Notes: generated by a model from the sequence alone, not told the origin. 64,000 bases of DNA from JBFHDX01 sp041584475 (GCA_041584475.1 JBFHDX010000004.1:1-64000), one strand, 5' to 3'. Shown: positions 40,068-49,292, numbered from the stretch's first letter. Numbers and translations are program-made.

Positions 40068-42366
40068 GGTTTGCGGGGCTGACCACACCTTGCTTCTCCA
40101 TCTGCTCGATTATCCGTGCCGCACGATTGTAACCGATCTGCAAGTGGCGCTGTATGAAACTGGTCGATGCGCGACCCTCGCGAACCACCAGCTCGACGGC
40201 GCGCTGATAGAGCTCATCGCCCGCCGCCTCGGCGCCGAATCCGTCCAGACCAGTCTCCTCCTCCTCCTCGGTGATCCCTTCGACGTAGGCCGGCTCACCT
40301 TGCGTACCGAGGTAGTGCGCGACCGCCTCCACCTCGTGATCGTCGACGAACGGTCCGTGAATGCGGGTGATCCGCCCGCCGCCCGCCATATACAGCATGT
40401 CGCCCTGGCCCAGCAGCTGTTCCGCGCCCTGTTCGCCCAGGATGGTGCGACTGTCGATCTTCGAGGTGACCTGGAAGCTGACGCGCGTCGGAAAGTTGGC
40501 CTTGATCGTGCCGGTGACGACGTCGACCGAGGGCCGTTGCGTGGCCATGATGAGATGGATGCCTGCGGCGCGCGCCATCTGCGAAAGACGCTGGATCGCG
40601 GCCTCGATCTCCTTGCCCGCGACCAGCATGAGGTCCGCCATCTCGTCGACGACGACGACGATGTAGGGCAGGGGGGTAAGGTCGAGCGGCTGGTCTTCGT
40701 AGACGGGGCGTCCGGTCTCCGGATCGAACCCCGTCTGAACCTTGCGCATCAGCACCTCGCCCTTCTTGCGCGCATCGCTCAGCCGGGCGTTGTAGCCCTC
40801 GATGTTGCGCACGCCGAGCTTGGACATGGCGCGATAGCGCTCCTCCATCTCGCGCACCGTCCATTTGAGCGCGACGACGGCCTTCTTGGGCTCGGTCACG
40901 ACCGGAGACATCAGGTGCGGGATGCCGTCATAGATCGAGAGTTCGAGCATTTTCGGGTCGATCATGATGAAACGGCAGATGTTCGGCGTCATGCGGAACA
41001 GCAGCGAGAGGATCATCGCGTTGATGCCGACCGATTTCCCGGAACCCGTCGTCCCCGCGACCAGCAGGTGCGGCATGCGCGCCAGGTCGACGACGACCGG
41101 GGAACCGCCGATATCCTTGCCGAGCGCCAGGGGCAGCTTCGCCGAGGCCTGTTCATAGGCGCGGGACGCCATCAGTTCGCGCAGGAATACCGTCTGTCGC
41201 GAACTGTTCGGCAGCTCGATGCCGATGACACTGCGTCCTGGAATCGTTGCGATGCGGGCCGAAACCGCGCTCATCGAGCGGGCGATGTCGTCCGAGAGGC
41301 TGATTATCCGGCTGGTCTTTATGCCCGGAGCGGGTTCCAGCTCGTACAGGGTGACCACCGGGCCGGGCCGAACCTTCACGATTTCACCGCGAATGCCGAA
41401 ATCCTCGAGGACCTGCTCGAGGAGGCGCGCGTTCTGCTCGAGCGCATCGGGCGACATGGTCTTTGCCCGCGCTTCCGAGTCCGGCACCGGCTCGAGAAGA
41501 TCGAGCGGCGGCACCCGGAATTCGCCGTTCGGGCCGCCCAGGTTCAGCGACGCCTGGCTCGCCTTCGCCGGCGTCGCCGCTTTCTTCGGCTTGCTGAGCC
41601 GCGAGCGGCGTTCCGGTCGACGCTCCGGCGGCATCTGCCATTCCGCCGCGCCGTCCTCGGGCCCGGCCTCGAGATACGGTTCGGCACGATCGACCCCGTT
41701 GCCGCGCCGCAGTTGCGGCAAGCGAATTCCCCAGGCCGCTGCCGAGGAGGCGCCACCTGCAGGAATGAGCCGGCCGAACCGCGCGCCGAGGGAGCGCCAC
41801 TCCGCCCGCGACAGGCCCATCGTCCAGAATGTGAGCAGCAGGCTCAGCAAGCCGGCGACGGTGCCGATGACCAGCGGGTTCGTCAACGGACCGGCGCCGC
41901 CCGCCAGGCGCGCCGCCTGCGAAACGATGAGCGTGCCGACCAGCCCCCCGAGTCCGGGATCCAGCGGCCAGGATTCCGGTGCCGGCGCCGCGGCGAGGGC
42001 GACGGAACCGAAGAGCAACGCGAATACCAGCGAAGCGATACGCAGCGACGGCTGCGGCAGCGCGTGCCGGCTGGCCAGGCGGCCCCCCCAGGCGACGAGA
42101 ACGGGTACGAGGAGCGCCGCCGCCAGCCCCAGAGTCTGCAGGGAGAGGTCCGAAATCACGGCCCCGGGTCTGCCCAGGAAATTGTTGATCCGCCCCGTTC
42201 CGCGAGCCGTGTTCAGCGACGGGTCCGACGGATCGTAGCTGAGCAGCGCAATGACGAACATCGCCCCGGCCGCGAGCAGCAGAAGCCCCAGCAGCTGCAG
42301 CACCCGGCGCCGCACGAATTCCACGAATCCGGCCGGGAGCAAAGCCTTGCGACGCCGCGTGGCCAT
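40027..42366 (-). CDS. ftsK: DNA translocase FtsK
   Basis: Septum-anchored motor that pumps chromosome termini and activates XerCD at dif. The 779-aa protein has four N-terminal membrane helices (about residues 20-175), a shortened linker, the translocase domain with Walker A AGTTGSGKSVG and Walker B YIVVVVDEMADLM, and a C-terminal gamma winged helix (residues about 715-775, REGRASTSFIQRHLQIGYNRAARIIE) that reads KOPS. It starts 3 nt after the aminotransferase stop. Confidence 0.96.
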   Translation of the reverse strand: MATRRRKALLPAGFVEFVRRRVLQLLGLLLLAAGAMFVIALLSYDPSDPSLNTARGTGRINNFLGRPGAVISDLSLQTLGLAAALLVPVLVAWGGRLASRHALPQPSLRIASLVFALLFGSVALAAAPAPESWPLDPGLGGLVGTLIVSQAARLAGGAGPLTNPLVIGTVAGLLSLLLTFWTMGLSRAEWRSLGARFGRLIPAGGASSAAAWGIRLPQLRRGNGVDRAEPYLEAGPEDGAAEWQMPPERRPERRSRLSKPKKAATPAKASQASLNLGGPNGEFRVPPLDLLEPVPDSEARAKTMSPDALEQNARLLEQVLEDFGIRGEIVKVRPGPVVTLYELEPAPGIKTSRIISLSDDIARSMSAVSARIATIPGRSVIGIELPNSSRQTVFLRELMASRAYEQASAKLPLALGKDIGGSPVVVDLARMPHLLVAGTTGSGKSVGINAMILSLLFRMTPNICRFIMIDPKMLELSIYDGIPHLMSPVVTEPKKAVVALKWTVREMEERYRAMSKLGVRNIEGYNARLSDARKKGEVLMRKVQTGFDPETGRPVYEDQPLDLTPLPYIVVVVDEMADLMLVAGKEIEAAIQRLSQMARAAGIHLIMATQRPSVDVVTGTIKANFPTRVSFQVTSKIDSRTILGEQGAEQLLGQGDMLYMAGGGRITRIHGPFVDDHEVEAVAHYLGTQGEPAYVEGITEEEEETGLDGFGAEAAGDELYQRAVELVVREGRASTSFIQRHLQIGYNRAARIIEQMEKQGVVSPANHVGKREVLAGGNR

Positions 42367-42369
42367 CGC

Positions 42370-43581
42370 CTATCGCTCCAGCGCCTCGGCGAGGCGCGTG
42401 AGGCCGGCTTCGGCGGTGGCCGCGTCGTGGATCAGGGCAACGCGGATGTATCGGCGGCCGGGATCGCCGCCATTGACGGGGTCTGGCCGGCTCATATAGC
42501 TACCCGGCATGACCTTGACGGCTCCGTGGCGCCACGCCTTTCGGGCCGCGGCCTCGCCGTCGCCGACATCGAGCCAGAGAAAGAAACCGCCCGGCGATTC
42601 GTGATAGCCCGCGCGATTGCCGAGGATCCGCCGTGCCAGGTCGAACAGCGTGCGATAATGGGCGCGCATCCGCTCGACATGGACCTCGTCGCGCCACAAT
42701 GCGGCCGCGGCCGCCTGAATCGGCCCGGGTACCTGGGCGCCGCCGTAGCTGCGCAGGCGCTTTAGGCGCGATATCGCGGCTTCGCCGCCCGCCACGAAGC
42801 CCGCCCGCAGCCCCGCCGCGTTGGATCGCTTCGACAGCGAATGGAATACCAGCAGATGATCGAGGCCGGTCCCCAGCCGGGCGCAGGCCTCCAGCCCGCC
42901 GACGGGGGGCGAACCGCGCCAGATCTCGGAATAGCACTCGTCGAGCGCGAGCAGGAAATCTTGCTCCTGGGCCAGTCCGATGAGGTCCTCGAGCTGCTCG
43001 AGGGACGCCACCGCGCCCTGCGGATTCGCCGGCGTGCACAGGTAGGCGAGCGCGGTGCGCTCGAGCAGCGCACGTTCGAGACCGCCATAGTCGGGCAGGA
43101 AGCCGCTGTCCGCGGTTGCCGCGACGGGAACCGGCTCCGCCCCGGCCATGACCGCGGCACCGTAATAGACGTGGTACATGGGATTGGGCATCAGCACCGC
43201 CGACCGACCGGCGCCGCCGGAGGCGGTCGACCTGCCGACGGCGATCAGCGCCACCTGAAACAGCGCCTCGCGCGTACCGCTCACCGCAACGACGTTGCGT
43301 TCGGGGTCGATCATGCCGGACGGCAGGTGGTAGCGGCGGGCGAGCCACTCCGCCGCCGCTGCCCGGAAATCCTCTGATCCGTTCGCCGGCGGGTAGCGGT
43401 TCCAGAGATCGGCATGGCGCGCCACCGTTTCGGCGACGAAATCCGGCTGCGGCAGCTGCGGCTCGCCCATATGCATGAGGACGGGCTCCAGGCCCTCGGC
43501 CGGCGCGACGTCGCGCAGCAGCGTGGCGAGGCGCTGGAACGGATAGTCGCCGAGGCGGTCGAGAGCGGGATTTTCGCGCAT
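42370..43581 (-). CDS. PLP-dependent class I/II aminotransferase, DapC-like
   Basis: A 403-aa fold-type I aminotransferase. The PLP lysine lies in VFHSLSKRSNAAGLRAGF, and the substrate/PLP contacts NPQGA, ALDECYSEI and the C-terminal arginine in RRYIRVALIHD are present. The SLSKRSN motif with the position before ftsK-lolA suggests N-succinyldiaminopimelate aminotransferase (lysine and peptidoglycan precursor synthesis), as often annotated in this genomic spot. Other class I aminotransferases share these motifs, so the substrate is inferred. Confidence 0.85.
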   Translation of the reverse strand: MRENPALDRLGDYPFQRLATLLRDVAPAEGLEPVLMHMGEPQLPQPDFVAETVARHADLWNRYPPANGSEDFRAAAAEWLARRYHLPSGMIDPERNVVAVSGTREALFQVALIAVGRSTASGGAGRSAVLMPNPMYHVYYGAAVMAGAEPVPVAATADSGFLPDYGGLERALLERTALAYLCTPANPQGAVASLEQLEDLIGLAQEQDFLLALDECYSEIWRGSPPVGGLEACARLGTGLDHLLVFHSLSKRSNAAGLRAGFVAGGEAAISRLKRLRSYGGAQVPGPIQAAAAALWRDEVHVERMRAHYRTLFDLARRILGNRAGYHESPGGFFLWLDVGDGEAAARKAWRHGAVKVMPGSYMSRPDPVNGGDPGRRYIRVALIHDAATAEAGLTRLAEALER

Positions 43582-43831
43582 TACTCAATCAATAAATCGC
43601 GCGCCGCCCGGCAGCCGGCGCGACGGCGCGTACAAAACGGAAACTTTGAGCCGGGATATTAGCTGCGCCTCGCCCCGACCTCAAGCGGCGCGGTCCCGTC
43701 GCCCGTCCACCGTCGATTGCCTCGTGCCGGACCGCTGCGCCGCGCGACCGGCCGCGCGGCACCGCGGGGCGTATGCAAGACGAGGGGGCACGTGGCCCCC
43801 TCGCAAAGTGGTTCCCGCAGCGACCCCGCGC
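43582..43831. other. 250-bp gap between amtB and the aminotransferase
   Basis: No gene is supported. It contains the GC hairpin at 43782-43802 just after amtB and an AT-rich stretch near 43585-43600 that could hold the aminotransferase-ftsK-lolA promoter, although I cannot mark good -35/-10 boxes. Confidence 0.4.
43782..43802 (-). terminator. hairpin after amtB, possible terminator
   Basis: An 8-bp perfect GC stem (43782-43789 with 43795-43802) with a 5-nt loop begins 29 nt past the amtB stop. No T run follows on the minus strand, so termination may not be intrinsic. Confidence 0.35.
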
Positions 43832-45133
43832 CTATTGCACGGTCTCGCCGTGGAGATTGAGGTCGAGCCCCTCGATTTCCGCTTCCGGTTCGACCCGCAG
43901 ACCCATGAGCGCCTTGAGGACGAACAGGATCGCCGCGGTCGCGATCGCGGCCCAGGCGACGGTGGCGACGATGCCCTCGATCTGGATCCAGATCTGGCCC
44001 GCGTTCCCCTCGAGCGCACCAGGCGTGCCGCCGATCGCCTCCACCGCGAAGACGCCGGTGAGCACGGCGCCGACGATGCCGCCGATACCGTGCACGCCGA
44101 AGCAATCGAGCGAGTCGTCGTAACCGAGCTTGTTCTTGAGCCACGTCGCCCCCCAGAAACACGCGGCGCCGGCGAGCAGGCCGATGACGAGCGCGCCGCC
44201 CGGCGCGACGAAGCCGGAGGCAGGGGTGATCGCCACGAGGCCGGCGACGGCGCCCGAGACGATGCCGAGAACGCTCGGCTTGCCGCGCACCGCCCATTCG
44301 ATGAACATCCAGCTCAGGCCCGCGGCCGCGGTCGAGATCTGGGTGACCGCCATCGCCATGCCGGCGCTGTTGTTCGCGGCGACCGCCGACCCCGCGTTGA
44401 AGCCGAACCAGCCGACCCACAGCAGCGATGCGCCGATGATGCTGTAGACGAGGTTGTGCGGCGCCATGTTCTCGGTGCGGTAACCGGTCCGCTTGCCCAG
44501 GATGATCGCCGCAACGAGGCCCGACACGCCGGCATTGATGTGGACGACCGTGCCGCCGGCGAAGTCGAGTACGCCTTCTTCGGCCAGGAATCCGCCACCC
44601 CACACCCAGTGCGTGATCGGCGCGTAGACGATCAGCAGCCACAGCGTCATGAAGACGAGGAGCGTGGAGAATTTCATGCGATCGGCCAGCGACCCGGTGA
44701 TGAGCGCCGGCGTGATGATCGCGAAGGTCATCTGAAACGTCATGAAGACCGTTTCCGGTATCGTGCCCGACATCGAGTCGACCGAGAGCTCCGCGAGGAA
44801 CACGTTGCTCAGGCCGCCGACGAACGCGTTCATCGCACCGCCGTCACCGAACGCCAGCGAATACCCGGCGACCATCCAGACGACGGTCATCAGGCAGGCG
44901 ATCGCGAAGCTCTGCATGGTCATCGCCAAAACGTGCTTTTTGCGCACCATGCCGCCGTAGAACAGGGCGAGCCCCGGGATCGTCATCATCAGGACCAGGA
45001 GCGTCGCGGTCAGCATCCACGCCGTGTCTCCCGTGTCGAGCGTGGCGTCCTGCGCGAACGCCGGAGCCGCCAGGGTCGCGGTCACCGCGGCGAGGAGCGC
45101 CGGCGCCGCAACGCGCGTCAGAGTCGTTTTCAT
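43832..45133 (-). CDS. amtB: ammonium transporter AmtB
   Basis: Inner-membrane ammonium channel, 433 aa, with a cleavable N-terminal signal-like segment and eleven hydrophobic helices. It has the conserved core FYGGMVRKKHVL, FNAGSAVAANNSAG, the two pore histidine regions (HINAGVSGLVAAI and GVHGIGGIVGAV) and DFAGGTVVH. ATG at 45133 is chosen because AGGAGG ends 8 nt before it. A GTG at 45142 would overlap the glnK-proximal leader. It is paired with glnK, 12 nt upstream, which blocks it under nitrogen excess. Confidence 0.96.
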   Translation of the reverse strand: MKTTLTRVAAPALLAAVTATLAAPAFAQDATLDTGDTAWMLTATLLVLMMTIPGLALFYGGMVRKKHVLAMTMQSFAIACLMTVVWMVAGYSLAFGDGGAMNAFVGGLSNVFLAELSVDSMSGTIPETVFMTFQMTFAIITPALITGSLADRMKFSTLLVFMTLWLLIVYAPITHWVWGGGFLAEEGVLDFAGGTVVHINAGVSGLVAAIILGKRTGYRTENMAPHNLVYSIIGASLLWVGWFGFNAGSAVAANNSAGMAMAVTQISTAAAGLSWMFIEWAVRGKPSVLGIVSGAVAGLVAITPASGFVAPGGALVIGLLAGAACFWGATWLKNKLGYDDSLDCFGVHGIGGIVGAVLTGVFAVEAIGGTPGALEGNAGQIWIQIEGIVATVAWAAIATAAILFVLKALMGLRVEPEAEIEGLDLNLHGETVQ

Positions 45134-45145
45134 TTTGTCCACCTC

Positions 45146-45484
45146 CTAGATAGCGTCCGCGCCGGTTTCGCCCGTGCGGATACGGACCGCCTGGGCGACA
45201 TCGAGGACGAAGATCTTGCCGTCGCCGATCTTGCCGGTGCTGGCGGCCGATTGGATCGCCTCCACCACGCGGTCGAGGGCGTCGTCGCCCACCACGACCT
45301 CGATCTTCACCTTGGGCAGGAAATTCACGGCATATTCCGCGCCGCGATAGATCTCGGTCTGGCCCTTCTGGCGGCCGAAACCTTTGACTTCGCTGACGGT
45401 CAGACCCTGCACGCCGAGCTCGGTCAGCGCTTCGCGGACACCGTCCAGCTTGAATGGCTTTATGATCGCCATCACGAGTTTCAT
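45146..45484 (-). CDS. glnK: nitrogen regulatory protein P-II (GlnK)
   Basis: Trimeric PII signal protein that binds ATP/ADP and 2-oxoglutarate and gates AmtB. The 112-aa protein has the uridylylated tyrosine on the T-loop (GAEY in RGAEYAVNFLPK; residue 51), the B-loop TGKIGDGKIFV, and the C-terminal RIRTGETGADAI. Position next to amtB marks it as GlnK rather than GlnB. A sigma-54-type promoter is 88 nt upstream and an NtrC-like palindrome lies further up. Confidence 0.96.
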   Translation of the reverse strand: MKLVMAIIKPFKLDGVREALTELGVQGLTVSEVKGFGRQKGQTEIYRGAEYAVNFLPKVKIEVVVGDDALDRVVEAIQSAASTGKIGDGKIFVLDVAQAVRIRTGETGADAI

Positions 45485-45571
45485 GTCGGGACTCCCCGCT
45501 ATCTCGTTTCACGGTCGGGCTCTTGCGCGCCCGCCACCGCCCATTGTGCGGTGCATCATCACCGAGGCCTT

Positions 45572-45587
45572 AACAAGATGCGTGCCA
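45572..45587 (-). promoter_or_regulatory. sigma-54 (RpoN) promoter of glnK-amtB
   Basis: On the minus strand TGGCACG-CATC-TTGTT matches the -24/-12 consensus TGGCACG-N4-TTGCW with the correct spacing. One -12 base deviates (T for C). It ends 88 nt upstream of glnK. Confidence 0.55.
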
Positions 45588-45703
45588 GACTCGCCGGATG
45601 AGGAAAATTCATTTTTTTGCAATGTGTTAGGGCGATATTCCACCCACCCGGACGGCCGACCGACCGTCCATTATTGATGAAATTTCGTGCGATTCGCCGA
45701 GAC

Positions 45704-45720
45704 TGCCTAAATTTTGTGCA
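45704..45720 (-). promoter_or_regulatory. NtrC-like upstream site
   Basis: On the minus strand TGCACAAAATTTAGGCA shows the half-site TGCAC and an imperfect second half spaced as in NtrC sites, about 120-140 bp upstream of the sigma-54 promoter. A nearby partial repeat is at 45681-45690. Confidence 0.3.
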
Positions 45721-45777
45721 GTCGCAGGCGCGCCATTTTCGCTGGACGGCCTGCCCGGCAAGAAGGATGCTCCGCCC

Positions 45778-47028
45778 ATGGACGGCGCAACGACGGAAGA
45801 CGGCTCTCTGCAAACGGAAGTCTTGATCGTCGGCGGCGGGTTGACCGGCATGACGCTGGCCGCGGGGCTCGCGGGGGCCGGCGTCGACACCGTCGTCGTC
45901 GACGCCGCGCCGCGCGACGCGCGCGTCGATCGCGGATACGACGGACGGGCGTCGGCGATCGCCTTCGGGTCGGCGCAGGTGTTTCGGGCCATAGGCCTGT
46001 GGCCGCGGCTCGAGGCCGAGGCGTCGCCGATCCTCGATATCCGGGTTGCGGACGGTACGCTCGCGGCCGGTCCGTCGACGCTGTTCCTGCATTACGATCA
46101 TCGCGAGATCGGTGACGACGCGTTCGGCTACATGATCGAGAACCGGATCATGCGCGAGGCGCTGTTCGGTCTGGCCGATCGCCTGACGAACCTGCACCAC
46201 CTCGCGCCGGCGAACGTGGTCCGGCTCGATCGCCGCGCGACCGGCGTATCGGCCGAACTGGAGGACGGGCGCACGATCTCGGCCGCAATCGTCGTCGGTG
46301 CCGAGGGGCGCGCGTCGCCGACCCGGGCGCAGGCCGGCATCCGGATCGCCCGCGTGCCGTATGCTCAGACCGCGATCGTGTGCACGGTCGCGCACGAGCG
46401 CGCCCATGATGGCGTCGCGGTCGAGTATTTCCTGCCGGGCGGGCCGTTCGCGATGCTGCCGATGACGGCGCAACGGATGAATATCGTCTGGACGGAGGAC
46501 GAGGAGCGCGCGGCGCCCTTGTTCGCCCTGGACGACGCCGCGTTTCTCGCGGAATTGCGCCGCCGGTTCGGCGGCTGGCTGGGCGAGCTCGCTCTGGTTG
46601 GCCCGCGCTTCTGCTATCCGCTGAGCCTGCAGCTCGCGCAGCGCTACACGGATGCCCGGCTAGCGCTGGTCGGCGATGCGGCGCACGCGATTCATCCGAT
46701 TGCCGGGCAGGGCCTCAATCTGGGATTGCGCGATGTGGCGGCCCTTGCGGAGGCGATTATCGACGCCCGGCGCCTCGGGCTCGATATCGGGGCAGCCGAA
46801 GTCCTGCGGCGGTATGAGCGGTGGCGGCGCTTCGACTCGGTGCTGCTGGCGGCGGTGACCGATGGCCTGAACCGGCTTTTCTCCAACGACCTGCCGCCGC
46901 TGCGAGCGGCCCGCGATCTCGGTCTTGCGGCGGTCGGCCGATTGCCGCCCCTCAAGCGGTTCTTCATGCGCCACGCCATGGGCGTGGTCGGCGAGCTGCC
47001 GCGGCTTGTCCGCGGCGAGCCCCTGTGA
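45778..47028 (+). CDS. UbiH/UbiF/VisC-family FAD-dependent hydroxylase
   Basis: A 416-aa flavoprotein monooxygenase. It has the N-terminal FAD dinucleotide motif VLIVGGGLTGMTLAAGLA, the internal RALFG-type R-x-x-L, and the second FAD motif LALVGDAAHAIHPIAGQGLNLGL (the GD and the HP) that marks the ubiquinone-hydroxylase group. It probably hydroxylates the aromatic ring during ubiquinone synthesis. Which ring carbon it modifies cannot be told from sequence. It starts on the opposite strand to glnK, 293 bp away. The intergenic stretch holds the sigma-54 and NtrC-like sites. Confidence 0.88.
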   Translation: MDGATTEDGSLQTEVLIVGGGLTGMTLAAGLAGAGVDTVVVDAAPRDARVDRGYDGRASAIAFGSAQVFRAIGLWPRLEAEASPILDIRVADGTLAAGPSTLFLHYDHREIGDDAFGYMIENRIMREALFGLADRLTNLHHLAPANVVRLDRRATGVSAELEDGRTISAAIVVGAEGRASPTRAQAGIRIARVPYAQTAIVCTVAHERAHDGVAVEYFLPGGPFAMLPMTAQRMNIVWTEDEERAAPLFALDDAAFLAELRRRFGGWLGELALVGPRFCYPLSLQLAQRYTDARLALVGDAAHAIHPIAGQGLNLGLRDVAALAEAIIDARRLGLDIGAAEVLRRYERWRRFDSVLLAAVTDGLNRLFSNDLPPLRAARDLGLAAVGRLPPLKRFFMRHAMGVVGELPRLVRGEPL

Positions 47029-47104
47029 CGCCGGCGCCGGATCGCGCGTGCGGTGGGCGGCATCGCCGTCGGCCGGGCGATCGCGCCGCCGCACCGCGGC
47101 GACC

Positions 47105-47488
47105 TCAGGGGTCCCGGCTCAGCCCGCGCTCCTCGATTGCCCGAAGATATCTGGCCCAGATGACGTCCTTGTCGCGGCCGAGCCGGTACAGGTAGTCCCA
47201 GCTGTAGATGCCCGTATCGTGGAGATCATCGAATTTGATGCGTACGGCGTAGTTGCCGACCGGCTCCAGCTCCATGATGCCGACATGCCTGCGACCCGCC
47301 ACCACCTGTTTCTGGCTGGGCACGTGACCCTGCACCTCGGCGGACGGACTCTCCACGCGCAACAGCTCGGCGGGCAACGCGAAACGGCTGCCATCATCGA
47401 AATCGATCTCAAGGACCTTCTCTGCCTTGCGCAGACGGATCTCGGTCGGCCAGTGGTCGACACTGAACCGATTGGCGTCGCCGCTCAA
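47105..47488 (-). CDS. DUF971-domain protein
   Basis: A 127-aa protein of the DUF971 family (the N-terminal domain of gamma-butyrobetaine hydroxylase and of some Mrp/ApbC proteins). Blocks DHWPTEIRLRKAEKVLEIDFDDG, RHVGIMELEPVGNYAVRIKFDD and TGIYSWDYLYRLG are diagnostic. It may help in Fe-S cluster or metal handling but is unproven. It begins with a TTG that overlaps the preceding gene's stop (TTGA). No ATG is available. Confidence 0.85.
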   Translation of the reverse strand: MSGDANRFSVDHWPTEIRLRKAEKVLEIDFDDGSRFALPAELLRVESPSAEVQGHVPSQKQVVAGRRHVGIMELEPVGNYAVRIKFDDLHDTGIYSWDYLYRLGRDKDVIWARYLRAIEERGLSRDP

Positions 47489-47691
47489 GTTTCTTTGCCC
47501 TTTTCGTCGTCGAGACGGCGCGCCTCATCGACCAGCATGATCGGTACGCCATCGCGCACCGGATAGGCGAGCCGCGCCTTCTCGCTGACCAGCTCGCCGC
47601 GCTCGGCATCATAGCGCAGCGGCCCCTTGGTCAGCGGACAGACGAGGAATTCCAACAATTTCGGGTCGACACTGGATTTCGACTGGGCCAT
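47485..47691 (-). CDS. Trm112/UPF0434-family zinc-ribbon-like protein
   Basis: A 68-aa protein with the family text DPKLLEFLVCPLTKGPLRYDAERGELVSEKARLAYPVRDGVPIML. Trm112 proteins act as partners that stabilise methyltransferases. Here only one cysteine (in VCPLTKG) is left of the zinc ligands, so metal binding is doubtful. Co-transcribed with the DUF971 gene (4-nt overlap). Confidence 0.9.
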   Translation of the reverse strand: MAQSKSSVDPKLLEFLVCPLTKGPLRYDAERGELVSEKARLAYPVRDGVPIMLVDEARRLDDEKGKET

Positions 47692-47715
47692 TGCAGGCGA
47701 CTCTCCCGGGGACGG

Positions 47716-48378
47716 CTACTGGCAGGACCCGCCGTGACAGGCCGGGCGGTCGCCGAGCGCCGCCATCTCGACCAGCGTGGTCAGGACCTCCGCCCTCGTC
47801 GGGACGTCCGCAGCCTCGAGCAGCGCCTGCTTCTCCGAAGCCCCGAACGGACAAATCATCGCCAGGCAGGTGACAAGCCGCTCGTCCGGGGCCGCGCTGA
47901 CGGCCTCCCAGTCCGCGGCGATCCCCTGGGCGTCGAAATAGCCCCGCAGCGAGGCAAGAAGTCGTTCCCGGTCGAGCCTGACGTCGCTGCACGGCGAGAG
48001 GTCGCCGCGGTACGCGGACCAGTCCACCGCCATCCGGCGATAGCCGCGCTGCTCGGCAAGCTCCTTGGCGATGCTGAACCGGCACACGCCGTGCAGCACG
48101 ATCAGGAAACGGCCGTCGTCCGTCTCCTCGAATCGGACGATGCGACCGGCGCAGCCGGTCCGGTACAGTTCCGGCCGGCGCTGCCGTTTCTCCGGTTCCC
48201 TCGGCTGGATCATGCCGATCAGCCGGTCCGCCGCCAACGCGCCCTCGACCATCGCGAGGTAGCGCGGCTCGAAGATGTTGAGCGGCAGGCGGCCGCGCGG
48301 CAGCAGGAGGACCTCCGGCAGGGGAAATACAGGGATGCTCTCCGGCAGATCCCCCAATGTCTGGTCGAACGCACTCAT
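47716..48378 (-). CDS. LON peptidase substrate-binding-domain protein
   Basis: A 220-aa protein consisting of the Lon N-terminal domain alone (IPVFPLPEVLLLPRGRLPLNIFEPRYLAMVEGALA, IGMIQP and GCAGRIVRFEETDDGR). It has no AAA+ or protease domain. Such stand-alone proteins are widespread next to thioredoxin-TPR genes, with unknown role. Its start overlaps the thioredoxin stop by 4 nt. The last residues (CHGGSCQ) hold a short cysteine-rich tail. Confidence 0.9.
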   Translation of the reverse strand: MSAFDQTLGDLPESIPVFPLPEVLLLPRGRLPLNIFEPRYLAMVEGALAADRLIGMIQPREPEKRQRRPELYRTGCAGRIVRFEETDDGRFLIVLHGVCRFSIAKELAEQRGYRRMAVDWSAYRGDLSPCSDVRLDRERLLASLRGYFDAQGIAADWEAVSAAPDERLVTCLAMICPFGASEKQALLEAADVPTRAEVLTTLVEMAALGDRPACHGGSCQ

Positions 48379-49292
48379 GAGAAGAGGATCGACGAGAGTT
48401 TTCGGCGCGCTTCGGCGGTCAGCGGATCCGTCGGCCCGAGCGCCTCGAGAATCTTCAACACCTGTTTTCGCGCCGCCTGGTCATTCCATTCGCGGTCGCG
48501 CCGGACGATTTCGATCAGGGCGTCGATCGCCGCCCGTGCGCTGCCGGCCCGATACAGGCCCAGCGCCAGGTCGTAGCGCGCTTCATGATCATCGGGGTTC
48601 TTCGCCAGCCTGGCTTCCAGCGCAGCGGTGTCGACCGCCGCGGCCGAACCGTCCGACGCCAGCTCGACGGCCGCCCGCACCGCCGCGACCTCGGGATCCC
48701 CTGCCCTGGCGGCCGGAACGGCGTCGATCGCCGCCTGTGCCTGCTCGAGCCGGCCCGCCTGCAGGTGGCAGCGCGCCAGTCCAGCGCCGGCGCGCGCCTC
48801 TTCGGGATCGTGCTGCAGGATCTGCTGATAGATCGCGGCCGCCGTATCTGCGTCGCCCGCCTCGAACGCGGCGCGTGCCTGTTCGAGGGCCTCGTCGACC
48901 GGCGACGGGCCCGCCTTGCCGCCGCCCGCGGCGATCAGCTTGTCGACGAAGGCACGCACCTGCGATTCGGGCAGCGCGCCCGCGAAACCGTCGACGGGGC
49001 GTCCGTTGGCGAAACCGTAAACCGTGGGAATCGATTGGATACGCAGTTGCTGCGCGACAACCGGGTTTTCGTCGGTGTTGACCTTGACCAGTCGCACCTT
49101 TCCCCGTGCCGCCTTGACGACCTTCTCGAGGGCGGGCGTCAGCTGCCGGCACGGGCCGCACCACGGCGCCCAGAAATCGACCACGACCGGTACCGTCTTG
49201 CTCGCCTCGATGACCTCTTCGGCGAACGTTGCGTCCGTTGCGTCGCTGATCGGGGATTGGGCCTCGTCGGGCTGGCCTATCAGTTGCTCCAT
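48375..49292 (-). CDS. thioredoxin-domain TPR protein (CnoX/YbbN-like)
   Basis: A 305-aa protein. Residues about 20-130 form a thioredoxin fold with the canonical redox site WAPWCGPCRQLTP, and residues 135-305 are TPR-like helices. This is the CnoX (YbbN) layout, which acts as a redox holdase chaperone. Unlike E. coli CnoX, whose site is SxxC-like, this one keeps both cysteines, so it may also be a functional reductase. Start ATG at 49292. Confidence 0.92.
   Translation of the reverse strand: MEQLIGQPDEAQSPISDATDATFAEEVIEASKTVPVVVDFWAPWCGPCRQLTPALEKVVKAARGKVRLVKVNTDENPVVAQQLRIQSIPTVYGFANGRPVDGFAGALPESQVRAFVDKLIAAGGGKAGPSPVDEALEQARAAFEAGDADTAAAIYQQILQHDPEEARAGAGLARCHLQAGRLEQAQAAIDAVPAARAGDPEVAAVRAAVELASDGSAAAVDTAALEARLAKNPDDHEARYDLALGLYRAGSARAAIDALIEIVRRDREWNDQAARKQVLKILEALGPTDPLTAEARRKLSSILFS

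Noticed and set aside
39853..42765. Open frame of about 970 codons antisense to lolA and ftsK
   Set aside because: ftsK is intact on the other strand with Walker motifs. The antisense frame is low-complexity and Arg/Gln-rich.
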